The notes beneath the pieces were generated by a model that saw only the letters and a list, made by a program, of their open reading frames with translations, had not been told where the DNA came from and did not search any database. DNA of 9,287 nucleotides. It comes from an uncultured Oscillospiraceae bacterium. Lineage in GTDB: Bacteria > Bacillota > Clostridia > Oscillospirales > Ruminococcaceae. Shown here in pieces: positions 1-5,871 of the stretch (position 1 is its first letter; every line of letters starts with the position of its first letter). The translations under genes and the position numbers were made by a program. The DNA is taken from the NCBI GenBank assembly GCA_934488695.1, contig CAKSSH010000048.1, positions 1-9,287 of the forward strand, read 5' to 3'.

Positions 1-157
1 CGTCCAAACGGCCTTTTGCTTTTCGGACAACGATTTTTCCATGATCCGTCACGGCAATTCCGGCCGAATCATACCCACGGTATTCCAAACGCCGCAGTCC
101 GTCAATTAAAACATCGCTTGCATTTTTTGTTCCAATATATCCTACAATTCCACACAT
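1..157 (-). CDS. glmS: Glutamine-fructose-6-phosphate aminotransferase (isomerizing), N-terminal fragment
   Basis: The first 52 codons of GlmS, which makes glucosamine-6-phosphate from fructose-6-phosphate and glutamine, the entry step to UDP-GlcNAc and peptidoglycan. The protein begins M-C-G-I-V-G-Y-I-G. After removal of Met, Cys2 is the catalytic nucleophile of the class II glutamine amidotransferase domain. The motif L-E-Y-R-G-Y-D-S-A-G-I-A follows at about residues 24-35 and is the family signature. The start is fixed by the obligatory M-C-G and by an AAGGAG at 168-173, 10 bases upstream. The isomerase (SIS) domains lie outside the window to the left. The gene follows a glmS ribozyme, which independently supports the assignment and indicates feedback control by glucosamine-6-phosphate. 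Confidence 0.97.
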   Translation of the reverse strand, partial: MCGIVGYIGTKNASDVLIDGLRRLEYRGYDSAGIAVTDHGKIVVRKAKGRLD

Positions 158-167
158 AATCACAAAA

Positions 168-173
168 CTCCTT
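168..173 (-). promoter_or_regulatory. Ribosome-binding site of glmS
   Basis: AAGGAG on the minus strand, 10 bases before the glmS ATG. It lies well downstream of the ribozyme 3' end, so cleavage leaves the binding site on the 3' product. Confidence 0.8.
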
Positions 174-243
174 TTTGGGTGCAAAAAAGCGCACAAAAAC
201 AAGTCCCTGTCCGTCGGGCAGAAATTGTTGAAACGCTTCTTTA

Positions 244-479
244 CTGTTCCCGGGTCTTTCTCGTTTCATACTGAAAACCCGGTTTCCCTTGTTCATTGCG
301 TTTTGTGATCCGAGTTGCACGGATTTTGTGTGCAATGCTGCGACCCCAAGCCGTTCCGTTTCGGAACCCACGGGCCGGAGAGGCATCCGCCGAAAACTTC
401 GATACTCCTCTCACCTCGTCAATCACAGCCCTCGTAAAGCCGCAGGCTTTGCTCTTCGTGCTGCTGTGATTCTGGCGCT
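244..479 (-). ncRNA. glmS: glmS ribozyme (glucosamine-6-phosphate-activated self-cleaving RNA)
   Basis: Read on the minus strand, the element starts with the conserved A-GCGCC (cleavage expected between A479 and G478). P1 is a 9-bp arm pairing 463-471 with 421-429. It carries an extra internal hairpin (436-441 with 445-450). Then come the core GACGAGG (420-414), the P2 arm GAGAGG/CCTCTC (407-412 with 378-383), and the highly conserved ATCGAAG...TCGGCGGATGCC block (403-382). The 3' part folds into hairpins at 353-367, 315-335 and 250-282, matching the accessory P3/P4 region. The 3' boundary is approximate. In the known family, bound GlcN6P acts as cofactor for cleavage of the glmS leader, and the cleaved mRNA is then degraded. 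Position directly upstream of glmS fits exactly. Confidence 0.95.
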
Positions 480-541
480 AACGTTTTTTTCTGACACTTT
501 TGCCGATCCCTGCTAAATCTCCCCCCTTTTTCAAGACAGAG

Positions 542-567
542 GGGCGAAACGTTTTTGCGTTTCGCCC
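542..567 (-). terminator. Hairpin after rpsR, possible weak terminator
   Basis: A perfect 10-bp stem (542-551 with 558-567) with a 6-base loop begins 13 bases past the rpsR stop. On the minus strand it is followed by only a scattered T-rich stretch (5 T in 10 bases), not a real U-tract. It may terminate inefficiently or act mainly as a 3'-end stabiliser of the rpsF-ssb-rpsR mRNA. I found no convincing sigma-A promoter between it and the ribozyme: a TTGAAA at 529-534 has no matching -10. Read-through into glmS is therefore plausible. Confidence 0.55.
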
Positions 568-579
568 GATAAAACATTA

Positions 580-819
580 TTAGTTATTGACGTACGGCAG
601 CAGTGCAATATGACGAGCACGCTTGATTGCCGTTGTCAGCTGACGCTGATGATAAGCACAGGTTCCGGTAACTCTTCTCGGAACAATCTTGCCGCGCTCC
701 GAAATATACTTGCGCAGCTTGGCAACATCCTTATAATCAATTTCAGTACCGGCCTTATCTATGCAAAAGGCACAAACCTTCTTGCGCTTGCGGCCGAAAG
801 ATTTTTCGGTTCTCTCCAT
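580..819 (-). CDS. rpsR: 30S ribosomal protein S18
   Basis: A 79-residue S18, a primary partner of S6 on the platform of the 30S subunit. The family signature is clear: G-K-I-V-P-R-R-V-T-G-T at about 43-53, then H-Q-R-Q-L and A-I-K-R-A-R-H-I-A-L-L-P-Y at 64-76. Cys16 and Cys19 (C-A-F-C) together with Cys54 and His57 resemble the zinc-binding ('C+') form of S18, as known for several ribosomal proteins with cysteine-containing and cysteine-free versions. The start chosen is the ATG at 819 (M-E-R-T), because AAAGGAGG at 828-835 sits 8 bases upstream. An in-frame ATG at 840 would overlap that ribosome-binding site. Last gene of the rpsF-ssb-rpsR operon. Confidence 0.97.
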   Translation of the reverse strand: MERTEKSFGRKRKKVCAFCIDKAGTEIDYKDVAKLRKYISERGKIVPRRVTGTCAYHQRQLTTAIKRARHIALLPYVNN

Positions 820-827
820 GACGAAGA

Positions 828-835
828 CCTCCTTT
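828..835 (-). promoter_or_regulatory. Ribosome-binding site of rpsR
   Basis: AAAGGAGG with an 8-base spacer to the ATG at 819. It rules out the in-frame ATG seven codons further upstream, whose codons would overlap the site. Confidence 0.9.
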
Positions 836-874
836 TTCACATAATGATGGTGTTTTCATGGGTTATCTGTCCGA

Positions 875-1321
875 TTAAAAGGGCAGATCATCGTCCTCAG
901 CATCGTTCACGACCTCAAAGTCGCCATTGCTGCCGGAAGAAAAGGCAGTGGCGGGGACTTCAAATGTCGCCGCACTCTGATCGCGGGTGCCGGACTCGGC
1001 TTTACTGCCGGTAAAGGAAACGTTGTTGGCAACAACCTCGTAAGCCGTCCGCTTGTTGCCCTCTTTATCTTCGTAGCTGCGAGACTGAAGAGAGCCCTCC
1101 AGCGCGATCATGCTGCCCTGCCGAAAATATTTGCAAACAAATTCCGCAGTGGACCGCCACGCAACCACATTGATAAAGTCCGCCTGGCGTTCTCCGGTCT
1201 GTTTGTTGGAAAAATTACGGTCAACGGCGATACGGAACGAAGTCACAGAGACGCCGCTCGGTGTTTGCTTGAGTTCCGGATCGGCTACCAGCCTGCCCAT
1301 CAGAACAACTACGTTAATCAT
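875..1321 (-). CDS. ssb: Single-stranded DNA-binding protein
   Basis: A 148-residue SSB that coats single-stranded DNA during replication, recombination and repair. The N-terminal OB-fold spans about residues 1-104. It starts M-I-N-V-V-V-L-M-G-R-L and includes D-P-E-L at 14-17, the aromatic/basic strand F-I-N-V-V-A-W (49-55), and L-E-G-S-L-Q-S-R-S-Y at 74-83. A short, low-complexity Gly/Ser/acidic linker (about 106-142) leads to the acidic tip D-D-D-L-P-F at the extreme C-terminus, the docking site for partner proteins. The linker is rather short for the family. The start at 1321 has an AAAGGAAG just upstream. It sits between rpsF and rpsR, the classical bacterial arrangement. Confidence 0.97.
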   Translation of the reverse strand: MINVVVLMGRLVADPELKQTPSGVSVTSFRIAVDRNFSNKQTGERQADFINVVAWRSTAEFVCKYFRQGSMIALEGSLQSRSYEDKEGNKRTAYEVVANNVSFTGSKAESGTRDQSAATFEVPATAFSSGSNGDFEVVNDAEDDDLPF

Positions 1322-1363
1322 AAAGCGTCTTCCTTTCTTTGTGTAAAGACAGATTTCCAGATC

Positions 1364-1657
1364 TTATTCCTTGCTGATAATCAAGGATCGAAGAACACCG
1401 TCTGTAATATTGCAGACACGATCCAGCTCGGCAGGGAATTTGGGATCGGCGGTAAAGTTAAAGAGAACATAATAGCCCTCTCCCAGATCGTTGATGGGAT
1501 ACGCAAACTTGCGAACACCCCATTCGTCTGTGTTTTCCACCGTTCCGTTTGCAGCGATCAGACTCGAAAACTTCTCCACCATGGCCTTAACGGCCTCTTC
1601 ACCGATATTGTTATCGATGATCAGGATTGCTTCGTACTTTGCTGTAACCTTCGGCAT
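1364..1657 (-). CDS. rpsF: 30S ribosomal protein S6
   Basis: A 97-residue S6, which binds 16S rRNA as a heterodimer with S18. Typical S6 features are K-Y-E-A-I-L-I-I-D at 7-15, W-G-V-R-K-F-A-Y-P-I at 46-55, G-Y-Y-V-L-F-N-F at 61-68 and the C-terminal T-D-G-V-L-R-S-L-I-I. The start is the ATG at 1657 (M-P-K-V-T), placed 8 bases from AAAAGGAGG at 1666-1674. A GTG three codons upstream is in frame but overlaps that site, so it is rejected. First gene of rpsF-ssb-rpsR, with 42 bases separating it from ssb. The acidic tail seen in some proteobacterial S6 proteins is absent. Confidence 0.97.
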   Translation of the reverse strand: MPKVTAKYEAILIIDNNIGEEAVKAMVEKFSSLIAANGTVENTDEWGVRKFAYPINDLGEGYYVLFNFTADPKFPAELDRVCNITDGVLRSLIISKE

Positions 1658-1665
1658 TTTGTGCA

Positions 1666-1674
1666 CCTCCTTTT
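1666..1674 (-). promoter_or_regulatory. Ribosome-binding site of rpsF
   Basis: AAAAGGAGG, 8 bases before the ATG at 1657. It decides the start against the in-frame GTG at 1666, which would overlap it. Confidence 0.9.
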
Positions 1675-1677
1675 GGA

Positions 1678-1727
1678 CTTTGGCCCCCGATCTTCCGTCG
1701 GGAGCAAGGATGTTTTGTCACACAAAG
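1678..1727 (-). promoter_or_regulatory. Structured rpsF leader, candidate S6:S18-binding autoregulatory RNA
   Basis: Between promoter and ribosome-binding site the leader folds into an outer CTTTG/CAAAG stem (1723-1727 with 1678-1682) enclosing a hairpin CCCGA/TCGGG (1698-1702 with 1686-1690) with loop CGGAAGA. A conserved 5'-UTR motif bound by the S6:S18 complex is known upstream of rpsF in many bacteria. Position and compact stem-loop layout fit it, but I matched it only by eye and the identity is inferred. Confidence 0.5.
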
Positions 1728-1743
1728 CGACAATACATGAAAT

Positions 1744-1772
1744 ATTATAGCATTTTCACCACCTGCTGTCAA
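1744..1772 (-). promoter_or_regulatory. Sigma-A promoter of rpsF-ssb-rpsR
   Basis: TTGACA (1772-1767), a 17-base spacer and TATAAT (1749-1744), with an extended TG-n just before the -10: a perfect match to the housekeeping consensus. Expected start of transcription is near 1737, giving a leader of about 80 bases. The -35 hexamer lies inside the last codons of the upstream AraC-family gene, and the stop codon of that gene lies in the spacer. Confidence 0.93.
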
Positions 1773-2649
1773 CCAATTTTTCAGATTTTGCCTTTCGGCT
1801 TTTGCAAAAAGCCCCCGGCGTACATCCGTTCATCTTTTTAAAGGCACGAATGAAATAACTGGCGCTTTCAAACCCGTTGTCAAGCGCGGCAAGTGTTACG
1901 CTGCAGCCGCTCTCCAATAGCTGTTCCGACGCCCGCTCCAAGCGCAGACGGTTTAAATATGCCGTCGGCGTCAAGCCGGTATACCGCCGAAAAAATGTGC
2001 AAAAGTAACCCCGGCTCATACCGGCGGCAGCAGCCAAATCCGCCAGCGCGACCGGCTCTTTAAAATGTGCCTCGGCATACTCGGTGACACGTTTTAAGGT
2101 CTGAAAGATGTCGCTGCCGTCCTCTTGACCGTGCCCGGGCAGTAGACCTCCGGTTTGTGCAAGACAAAAAAGCACCTCATAAAGTCCTAAAAGCTGCTGT
2201 GCCTGCCCGAACGGAGCAGGAAGCTTGGCGCCGTCAGCAAGACGCTGAAGCTGTGTAAAAACCGTTTGATAGGCCGGATGGCTTGGCAGGAGCACCGGTG
2301 GCAGGCGCACTGCGCCCTCCAAAAGACTCGACACACAGCAGCGCTGCAGCGGATTGTTTTCTTTGAAATCAAGCAGCTCTGCGTAAAAAACCGCCGAATA
2401 AAAATGGTACGCACCGGCATTGCCGCTCAACGCGTGCAGTTCTTCCCGGTTTATAAAAAAAATACTGCCCGGCGACGCCGAATAGGTTTCCCGCCCGATT
2501 TGCACCTGAAACTCTCCGCGGTGCACCCAAATCAGTTCGATCTCCGGATGCCAATGACACACGACTGACACCCGATCACCCCGATGATGATACAGTGCCA
2601 ACGGAAAATCCGGCGTGCCGCGCGGAATCGTTTCTCGCACTGCCTTCAT
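1756..2649 (-). CDS. AraC family transcriptional regulator
   Basis: A 297-residue regulator with an N-terminal cupin-like ligand-binding domain (about 15-150; C-H-W-H-P-E-I-E-L at 31-39 and P-G-S-I-F-F-I at 60-66 are typical) and a C-terminal AraC/XylS double helix-turn-helix (about 185-284). The DNA-binding part shows A-L-A-D-L-A at 201-206, G-M-S-R-G-Y-F at 210-216, F-R-R-Y-T-G-L-T-P at 220-228 and the second-HTH signature G-F-E-S-A-S-Y-F-I-R-A-F-K-K at 259-272. The start at 2649 has GGGAGG 8 bases upstream. It is divergent from the GH31 gene, so sugar-dependent activation of that gene is the likely job. The ligand cannot be read from the sequence. No terminator follows, so its transcript probably reads into rpsF. 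Confidence 0.93.
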   Translation of the reverse strand: MKAVRETIPRGTPDFPLALYHHRGDRVSVVCHWHPEIELIWVHRGEFQVQIGRETYSASPGSIFFINREELHALSGNAGAYHFYSAVFYAELLDFKENNPLQRCCVSSLLEGAVRLPPVLLPSHPAYQTVFTQLQRLADGAKLPAPFGQAQQLLGLYEVLFCLAQTGGLLPGHGQEDGSDIFQTLKRVTEYAEAHFKEPVALADLAAAAGMSRGYFCTFFRRYTGLTPTAYLNRLRLERASEQLLESGCSVTLAALDNGFESASYFIRAFKKMNGCTPGAFCKSRKAKSEKLVDSRW

Positions 2650-2783
2650 GTCAACGCCCTCCCGATTTGTGAATATTGTTCAATTTTTTTAAAAATATTA
2701 TGCTATCAAAATGTTTTTTTGCGTAATATAATTTTATTGTATTCTAAATGCCATTTCCTGTCAAGCAAAAAGGAGGACTTAGA
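2650..2783. promoter_or_regulatory. Divergent AT-rich control region between araC-type gene and GH31 gene
   Basis: 134 bases separate the two divergent starts. On the plus strand a TATAAT at 2727-2732 is a good -10 candidate for the glycosidase, but the hexamer 17-18 bases upstream matches the -35 consensus poorly, as expected for an activator-dependent promoter. On the minus strand a CATAAT (2702-2697) is a possible -10 for the regulator, again with a weak -35. An imperfect dyad TTGTGAA...TTGTTCAA occurs at 2668-2684 and could be an operator. I found no clear catabolite-responsive (cre) element. Confidence 0.45.
2769..2776 (+). promoter_or_regulatory. Ribosome-binding site of the GH31 gene
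   Basis: AAAGGAGG with 7 bases to the ATG at 2784. It excludes the in-frame ATG at 2748, which would place this site inside the coding region and has no such site of its own. Confidence 0.9.
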
Positions 2784-5204
2784 ATGAAAAAACTGCCGGA
2801 GCACCTTAAAATCACCTATCCCGACGCCGTTGCCGACCCCGCTCAATGCGTCATTCGCGACGGCTGCCGTTTTACGATTTTGACGCCGGAGCTCATCCGT
2901 ATTGAATATGCGCCCGATGCACAATTCGAGGACCGCGCAACACAAAGCGTAATTTGCCGACGGCTTGGCACTCCCGCATTTGAAATTGACGACAGGGACG
3001 GATGGCTCGTCCTGCAAACCGACGCTCTTGTCCTGCGTTATAAAAAAGGAGAAGCGCTCAATCGGGACTCCCTTACAATTGCTTTACGCAAGCCGCTTAA
3101 AGACGTATTCCGGGAGCTTGTCTGGCGCTTCGGCGAAGAGCCGGGCACTCTGGGCGGAACGCGCCGCACATTAGATGGCGTTGACGGCGCCGCATCTCTC
3201 GGGGACGGTGTATGCTCCCGACACGGCTTTGCACGGATAGATGACAGCGACTCCTCCCTGATTTCCACGGACGGCACCATTCTGCCACGTCGCAGCGGCA
3301 TTGTGGATCAATATTTCTTCGGCTATGGCCGAGACTACCGCCGGGCTGTTCGAGATCTTTTTCGTCTGACCGGTCCCTCCCCGCTGTTGCCTGCCTATGC
3401 TTTCGGCAACTGGTGGAGTCGGTATCATGCATACACCCAACAAGAATATCAAGCACTGATACAGCGGTTTATCCGGGAGGACATTCCCTTTTCGGTCACG
3501 GTTATCGATATGGATTGGCATGTTGTAGCTTTGCCGGAAGGCAGCGGCAGCGGCTGGACGGGTTTTTCCTGGAACCGTGACCTGTTTCCGGACTACAAAT
3601 CCTTTTTAAAGTGGCTGCACCAACACAACTATCGCGTTTCCTTAAATCTACACCCGGCACAAGGAATCCGCGCCCACGAAGAAATGTACGAGCAGGCTGC
3701 GCTTTTCATGGGGATGGACCCCAAGCAGCGCCGGCCAATCCCCTTTGAAATGCAAAACGAGAACTTTATCCGGGCATATTTTGAAATTTTACTGCACCCC
3801 TATGAACAGGACGGCGTTGATTTTTGGTGGATGGACTGGCAGCAGGACCGTTCGGCCGACGGCATCGACCCGCTCTGGCATTTAAGCCATTACCACACAC
3901 TGGACATTCAGCGCAGCGGCAAGCGCCCATTCTTCTTTTCCCGATTTGCCGGCGTCGGCAGCCAGCGCTTTCCGATTGGATTTTCCGGTGACACACTAAT
4001 CACCTGGGCGTCGCTGGACTTTCAGCCTCGATTTACCGCCACTGCTTCCAACATTGCCTACCCCTGGTGGAGCCACGATATCGGCGGGCATTACGGCGGG
4101 CGCCGAGACGATCATTTGATGGTACGTTGGGTCCAGTTAGGCGTTTTTTCACCCATCAATCGGCTGCACAGCAGCAATAACACCTTTATCAGCAAGGAGC
4201 CGTGGAACTATGCACCAAAGGCCGACCGAGCCATTCGGAAATTTTTAAAGCTGCGTCACTGTCTGTTCCCTTATCTGTACACCATGAACCGGCGCACCCA
4301 AAAAGATCTGCTCCCGCTGATCGAACCGCTCTATTGGCATCTGCCCGACGATCCGCGGGCATATCGGTATTTAAATGAATATTTTTTCGGCAGTCAAATG
4401 CTGGTGTTTCCGATCACCGCCCCATCCGATCCCGTAACCGGGCTTGGACGCAGCGAAGGTCTGCTGCCGCCGGGCTTGTGGTTTGACTTCTTCACCGGCA
4501 GTCGGTATCGCGGCAATCGGGTCGTCACCTTCTATCGACCGCTGGAGGATTACCCCGTTCTCTGCCCTGCCGGCGCCCTGGTTCCTCTTGTGCCGCACCG
4601 AACACAGGACAACACCCTTGGCAGTTGCGATGAGCTGGAACTTCGGGTTTTCCCCGGCGCTGACGGACGATTTGTTCTGTATGAGGACGCCGGCGAAGGT
4701 ACCGATTATGAAAAAGGCGCTTTTTGCGAAACCGAATTTACCTTGCATTGGGGCAAAACCGCCCGTCTGACCCTGCATCCTGCCGCCGGAGACCGCAGCC
4801 TGATTCCGTCCCGCCGAAGCTACACCCTGCATTTGTGCGGTTTTCATGCCGACGTTTGCTGCACGGCACGTGTCAACGGAAAACCGTATGCGCTAAAGCA
4901 AATTTCGGACAACGGCACCGTTATGCTGTTCCTTGAAAAAATTCCAACCGACGCGATTGTAGAGGTCGATATTGCGGCTAAGACGCTATTGGCTGATGAC
5001 AGCGTCGCCGCTGCCCGCCGTATTCACGATCTGCTTTTGCACAGCCAGACCGACAACGGCATCAAGGAGCGTTTGTGGACGCTTTGCTGCCGGGAGGACC
5101 TTTGCGTTGCCGAAAAAATACAGGGTATTTTAAACGAAAGCCCGGAGGGGTATCTCGCCCCCGCTCTTACCGAACAGTTGACCCTGTCGGACACTTCGGT
5201 TTAA
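2784..5204 (+). CDS. Glycoside hydrolase family 31 protein (alpha-glucosidase-like)
   Basis: An 806-residue retaining exo-glycosidase of family GH31, without signal peptide, so cytoplasmic. An N-terminal beta-sandwich domain (about 1-195) precedes the (beta/alpha)8 barrel (about 197-510), which starts near P-A-Y-A-F-G-N-W-W-S-R-Y-H. The nucleophile by position is Asp351 in W-W-M-D-W-Q-Q; the acid/base is Asp403 in F-S-G-D-T. The typical H-D-I-G-G-H (431-436) is followed by R-W-V-Q-L-G-V-F-S-P and R-L-H. C-terminal beta domains follow, with Y-E-D-A-G-E-G typical of the distal domain. A helical tail of about 100 residues (after about 700) is unusual. W-x-D-W-Q-Q replaces the common W-x-D-M-N-E, so substrate (alpha-glucoside, xyloside, galactoside or N-acetylhexosaminide) is undetermined. 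The divergent AraC-family gene is the likely regulator. Confidence 0.93.
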   Translation: MKKLPEHLKITYPDAVADPAQCVIRDGCRFTILTPELIRIEYAPDAQFEDRATQSVICRRLGTPAFEIDDRDGWLVLQTDALVLRYKKGEALNRDSLTIALRKPLKDVFRELVWRFGEEPGTLGGTRRTLDGVDGAASLGDGVCSRHGFARIDDSDSSLISTDGTILPRRSGIVDQYFFGYGRDYRRAVRDLFRLTGPSPLLPAYAFGNWWSRYHAYTQQEYQALIQRFIREDIPFSVTVIDMDWHVVALPEGSGSGWTGFSWNRDLFPDYKSFLKWLHQHNYRVSLNLHPAQGIRAHEEMYEQAALFMGMDPKQRRPIPFEMQNENFIRAYFEILLHPYEQDGVDFWWMDWQQDRSADGIDPLWHLSHYHTLDIQRSGKRPFFFSRFAGVGSQRFPIGFSGDTLITWASLDFQPRFTATASNIAYPWWSHDIGGHYGGRRDDHLMVRWVQLGVFSPINRLHSSNNTFISKEPWNYAPKADRAIRKFLKLRHCLFPYLYTMNRRTQKDLLPLIEPLYWHLPDDPRAYRYLNEYFFGSQMLVFPITAPSDPVTGLGRSEGLLPPGLWFDFFTGSRYRGNRVVTFYRPLEDYPVLCPAGALVPLVPHRTQDNTLGSCDELELRVFPGADGRFVLYEDAGEGTDYEKGAFCETEFTLHWGKTARLTLHPAAGDRSLIPSRRSYTLHLCGFHADVCCTARVNGKPYALKQISDNGTVMLFLEKIPTDAIVEVDIAAKTLLADDSVAAARRIHDLLLHSQTDNGIKERLWTLCCREDLCVAEKIQGILNESPEGYLAPALTEQLTLSDTSV

Positions 5205-5249
5205 GCCGATATTTCCCCCTGACAACGCCGAGCACTGCGCGCAAAACAA

Positions 5250-5281
5250 AAAACGCCCCTTCTATAAAGAAGGGGCGTTTT
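5250..5281. terminator. Bidirectional Rho-independent terminator
   Basis: A perfect 13-bp stem (5250-5262 with 5269-5281) with 6-base loop TATAAA. On the minus strand it is followed by TTTTTTGTTTT, and on the plus strand by TTTTCCTCTTT including the arm. It sits between the convergent GH31 gene (plus) and the DegV-Nudix operon (minus) and serves both, with the better U-tract for the minus-strand operon. Confidence 0.95.
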
Positions 5282-5322
5282 CCTCTTTCTACAGGCTTGC
5301 ATGATTTTGCAAAAGAACGCAA

Positions 5323-5859
5323 TTAAAGATTTAAAAACAACTTGGCGCGCAGCACCAGCGCCTGCGTTTTTCCATCGGGCAGCTGCCCGTCCATCACCAT
5401 CTGAACAGCCTTTTCAAGCGGCAGACGCACAACATCCAAAAACTCATCCTCATCCAGACACTGCTTACCGAAATCAATACCGCGAGCCAAGTACATATGC
5501 AGGATTTCGCTGCAATAACCCGGCGACGGGTACAAAACGCCCATAGAGATAAACTCCCGGGCGCTTGCGCCGGTTTCTTCTTTTAGTTCTCGTCGGCCGC
5601 TTTCCAGCGGGTCCTCCCCCGGATTGAGCTTACCGGCAGGCAGCTCCAGCGTTTCTTCCCTGTACGGATACCGAAACTGACGGACCAGCAAAATATCCCG
5701 GTTTTCCAAAATCGGCAAAACACAAACCCCGCCGGGATGATAAGCGACCTCGCGCATGGCGGTCTCGCCGTTTTCCAAGAGAACCTTGTCATGGCACAGC
5801 CGCAAAATACGTCCGTTAAAAATCTCCTCAGAGGAGACGGTCTTTTCAAAATGAGCCAT
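5323..5859 (-). CDS. nudF: Nudix hydrolase, ADP-ribose pyrophosphatase type
   Basis: A 178-residue Nudix protein that likely cleaves ADP-ribose to AMP and ribose-5-phosphate, recycling NAD breakdown products in the cytoplasm. A complete Nudix box G-x5-E-x7-R-E-L-x-E-E-x-G-A occupies residues 76-98, with the metal-binding glutamates E91, E94 and E95. Y-P-S-P-G at 110-114 supplies the proline about 16 residues after the box that is characteristic of the ADP-ribose pyrophosphatase subgroup. V-R-Q-F-R-Y-P at 59-65 is also typical. It starts 12 bases after the DegV-type gene, with GAGGTG in that gap, so the two are co-transcribed. The exact substrate is inferred from the subgroup; GDP-mannose or other nucleoside diphosphate sugars are possible. 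Confidence 0.9.
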   Translation of the reverse strand: MAHFEKTVSSEEIFNGRILRLCHDKVLLENGETAMREVAYHPGGVCVLPILENRDILLVRQFRYPYREETLELPAGKLNPGEDPLESGRRELKEETGASAREFISMGVLYPSPGYCSEILHMYLARGIDFGKQCLDEDEFLDVVRLPLEKAVQMVMDGQLPDGKTQALVLRAKLFLNL

Positions 5860-5871
5860 TGCGCACCTCGA

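Noticed and set aside
179..194. Short GTGC/GCAC hairpin near the glmS ribosome-binding site
   Set aside because: Only 4 bp with an A/T loop, too weak to call a regulatory structure.
102..386. Minus-strand open frame of 94 codons overlapping glmS and its leader
   Set aside because: It overlaps the glmS start in another frame and the ribozyme; it is a shadow frame.
241..426. Minus-strand open frame of 61 codons upstream of glmS
   Set aside because: It lies across the glmS ribozyme, whose conserved structure explains the sequence; it has no ribosome-binding site or recognisable protein features.
610..1014. 134-codon plus-strand frame over rpsR and ssb
   Set aside because: Antisense to two well-identified genes; composition is that of a mirror frame.
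1265..1750. 161-codon plus-strand frame over rpsF and the ssb start
   Set aside because: Antisense to rpsF and its leader; no supporting signal.
2650..2783. Catabolite-responsive (cre) operator in front of the GH31 gene
   Set aside because: I searched by eye for the cre pattern and found no acceptable match.
4371..4847. 158-codon minus-strand frame inside the GH31 gene
   Set aside because: Antisense to a clearly conserved part of the glycosidase, with no ribosome-binding site or family resemblance.
5303..5316. TTGCA/TGCAA small inverted repeat after the Nudix gene
   Set aside because: A 5-bp stem next to a far stronger terminator; likely chance.
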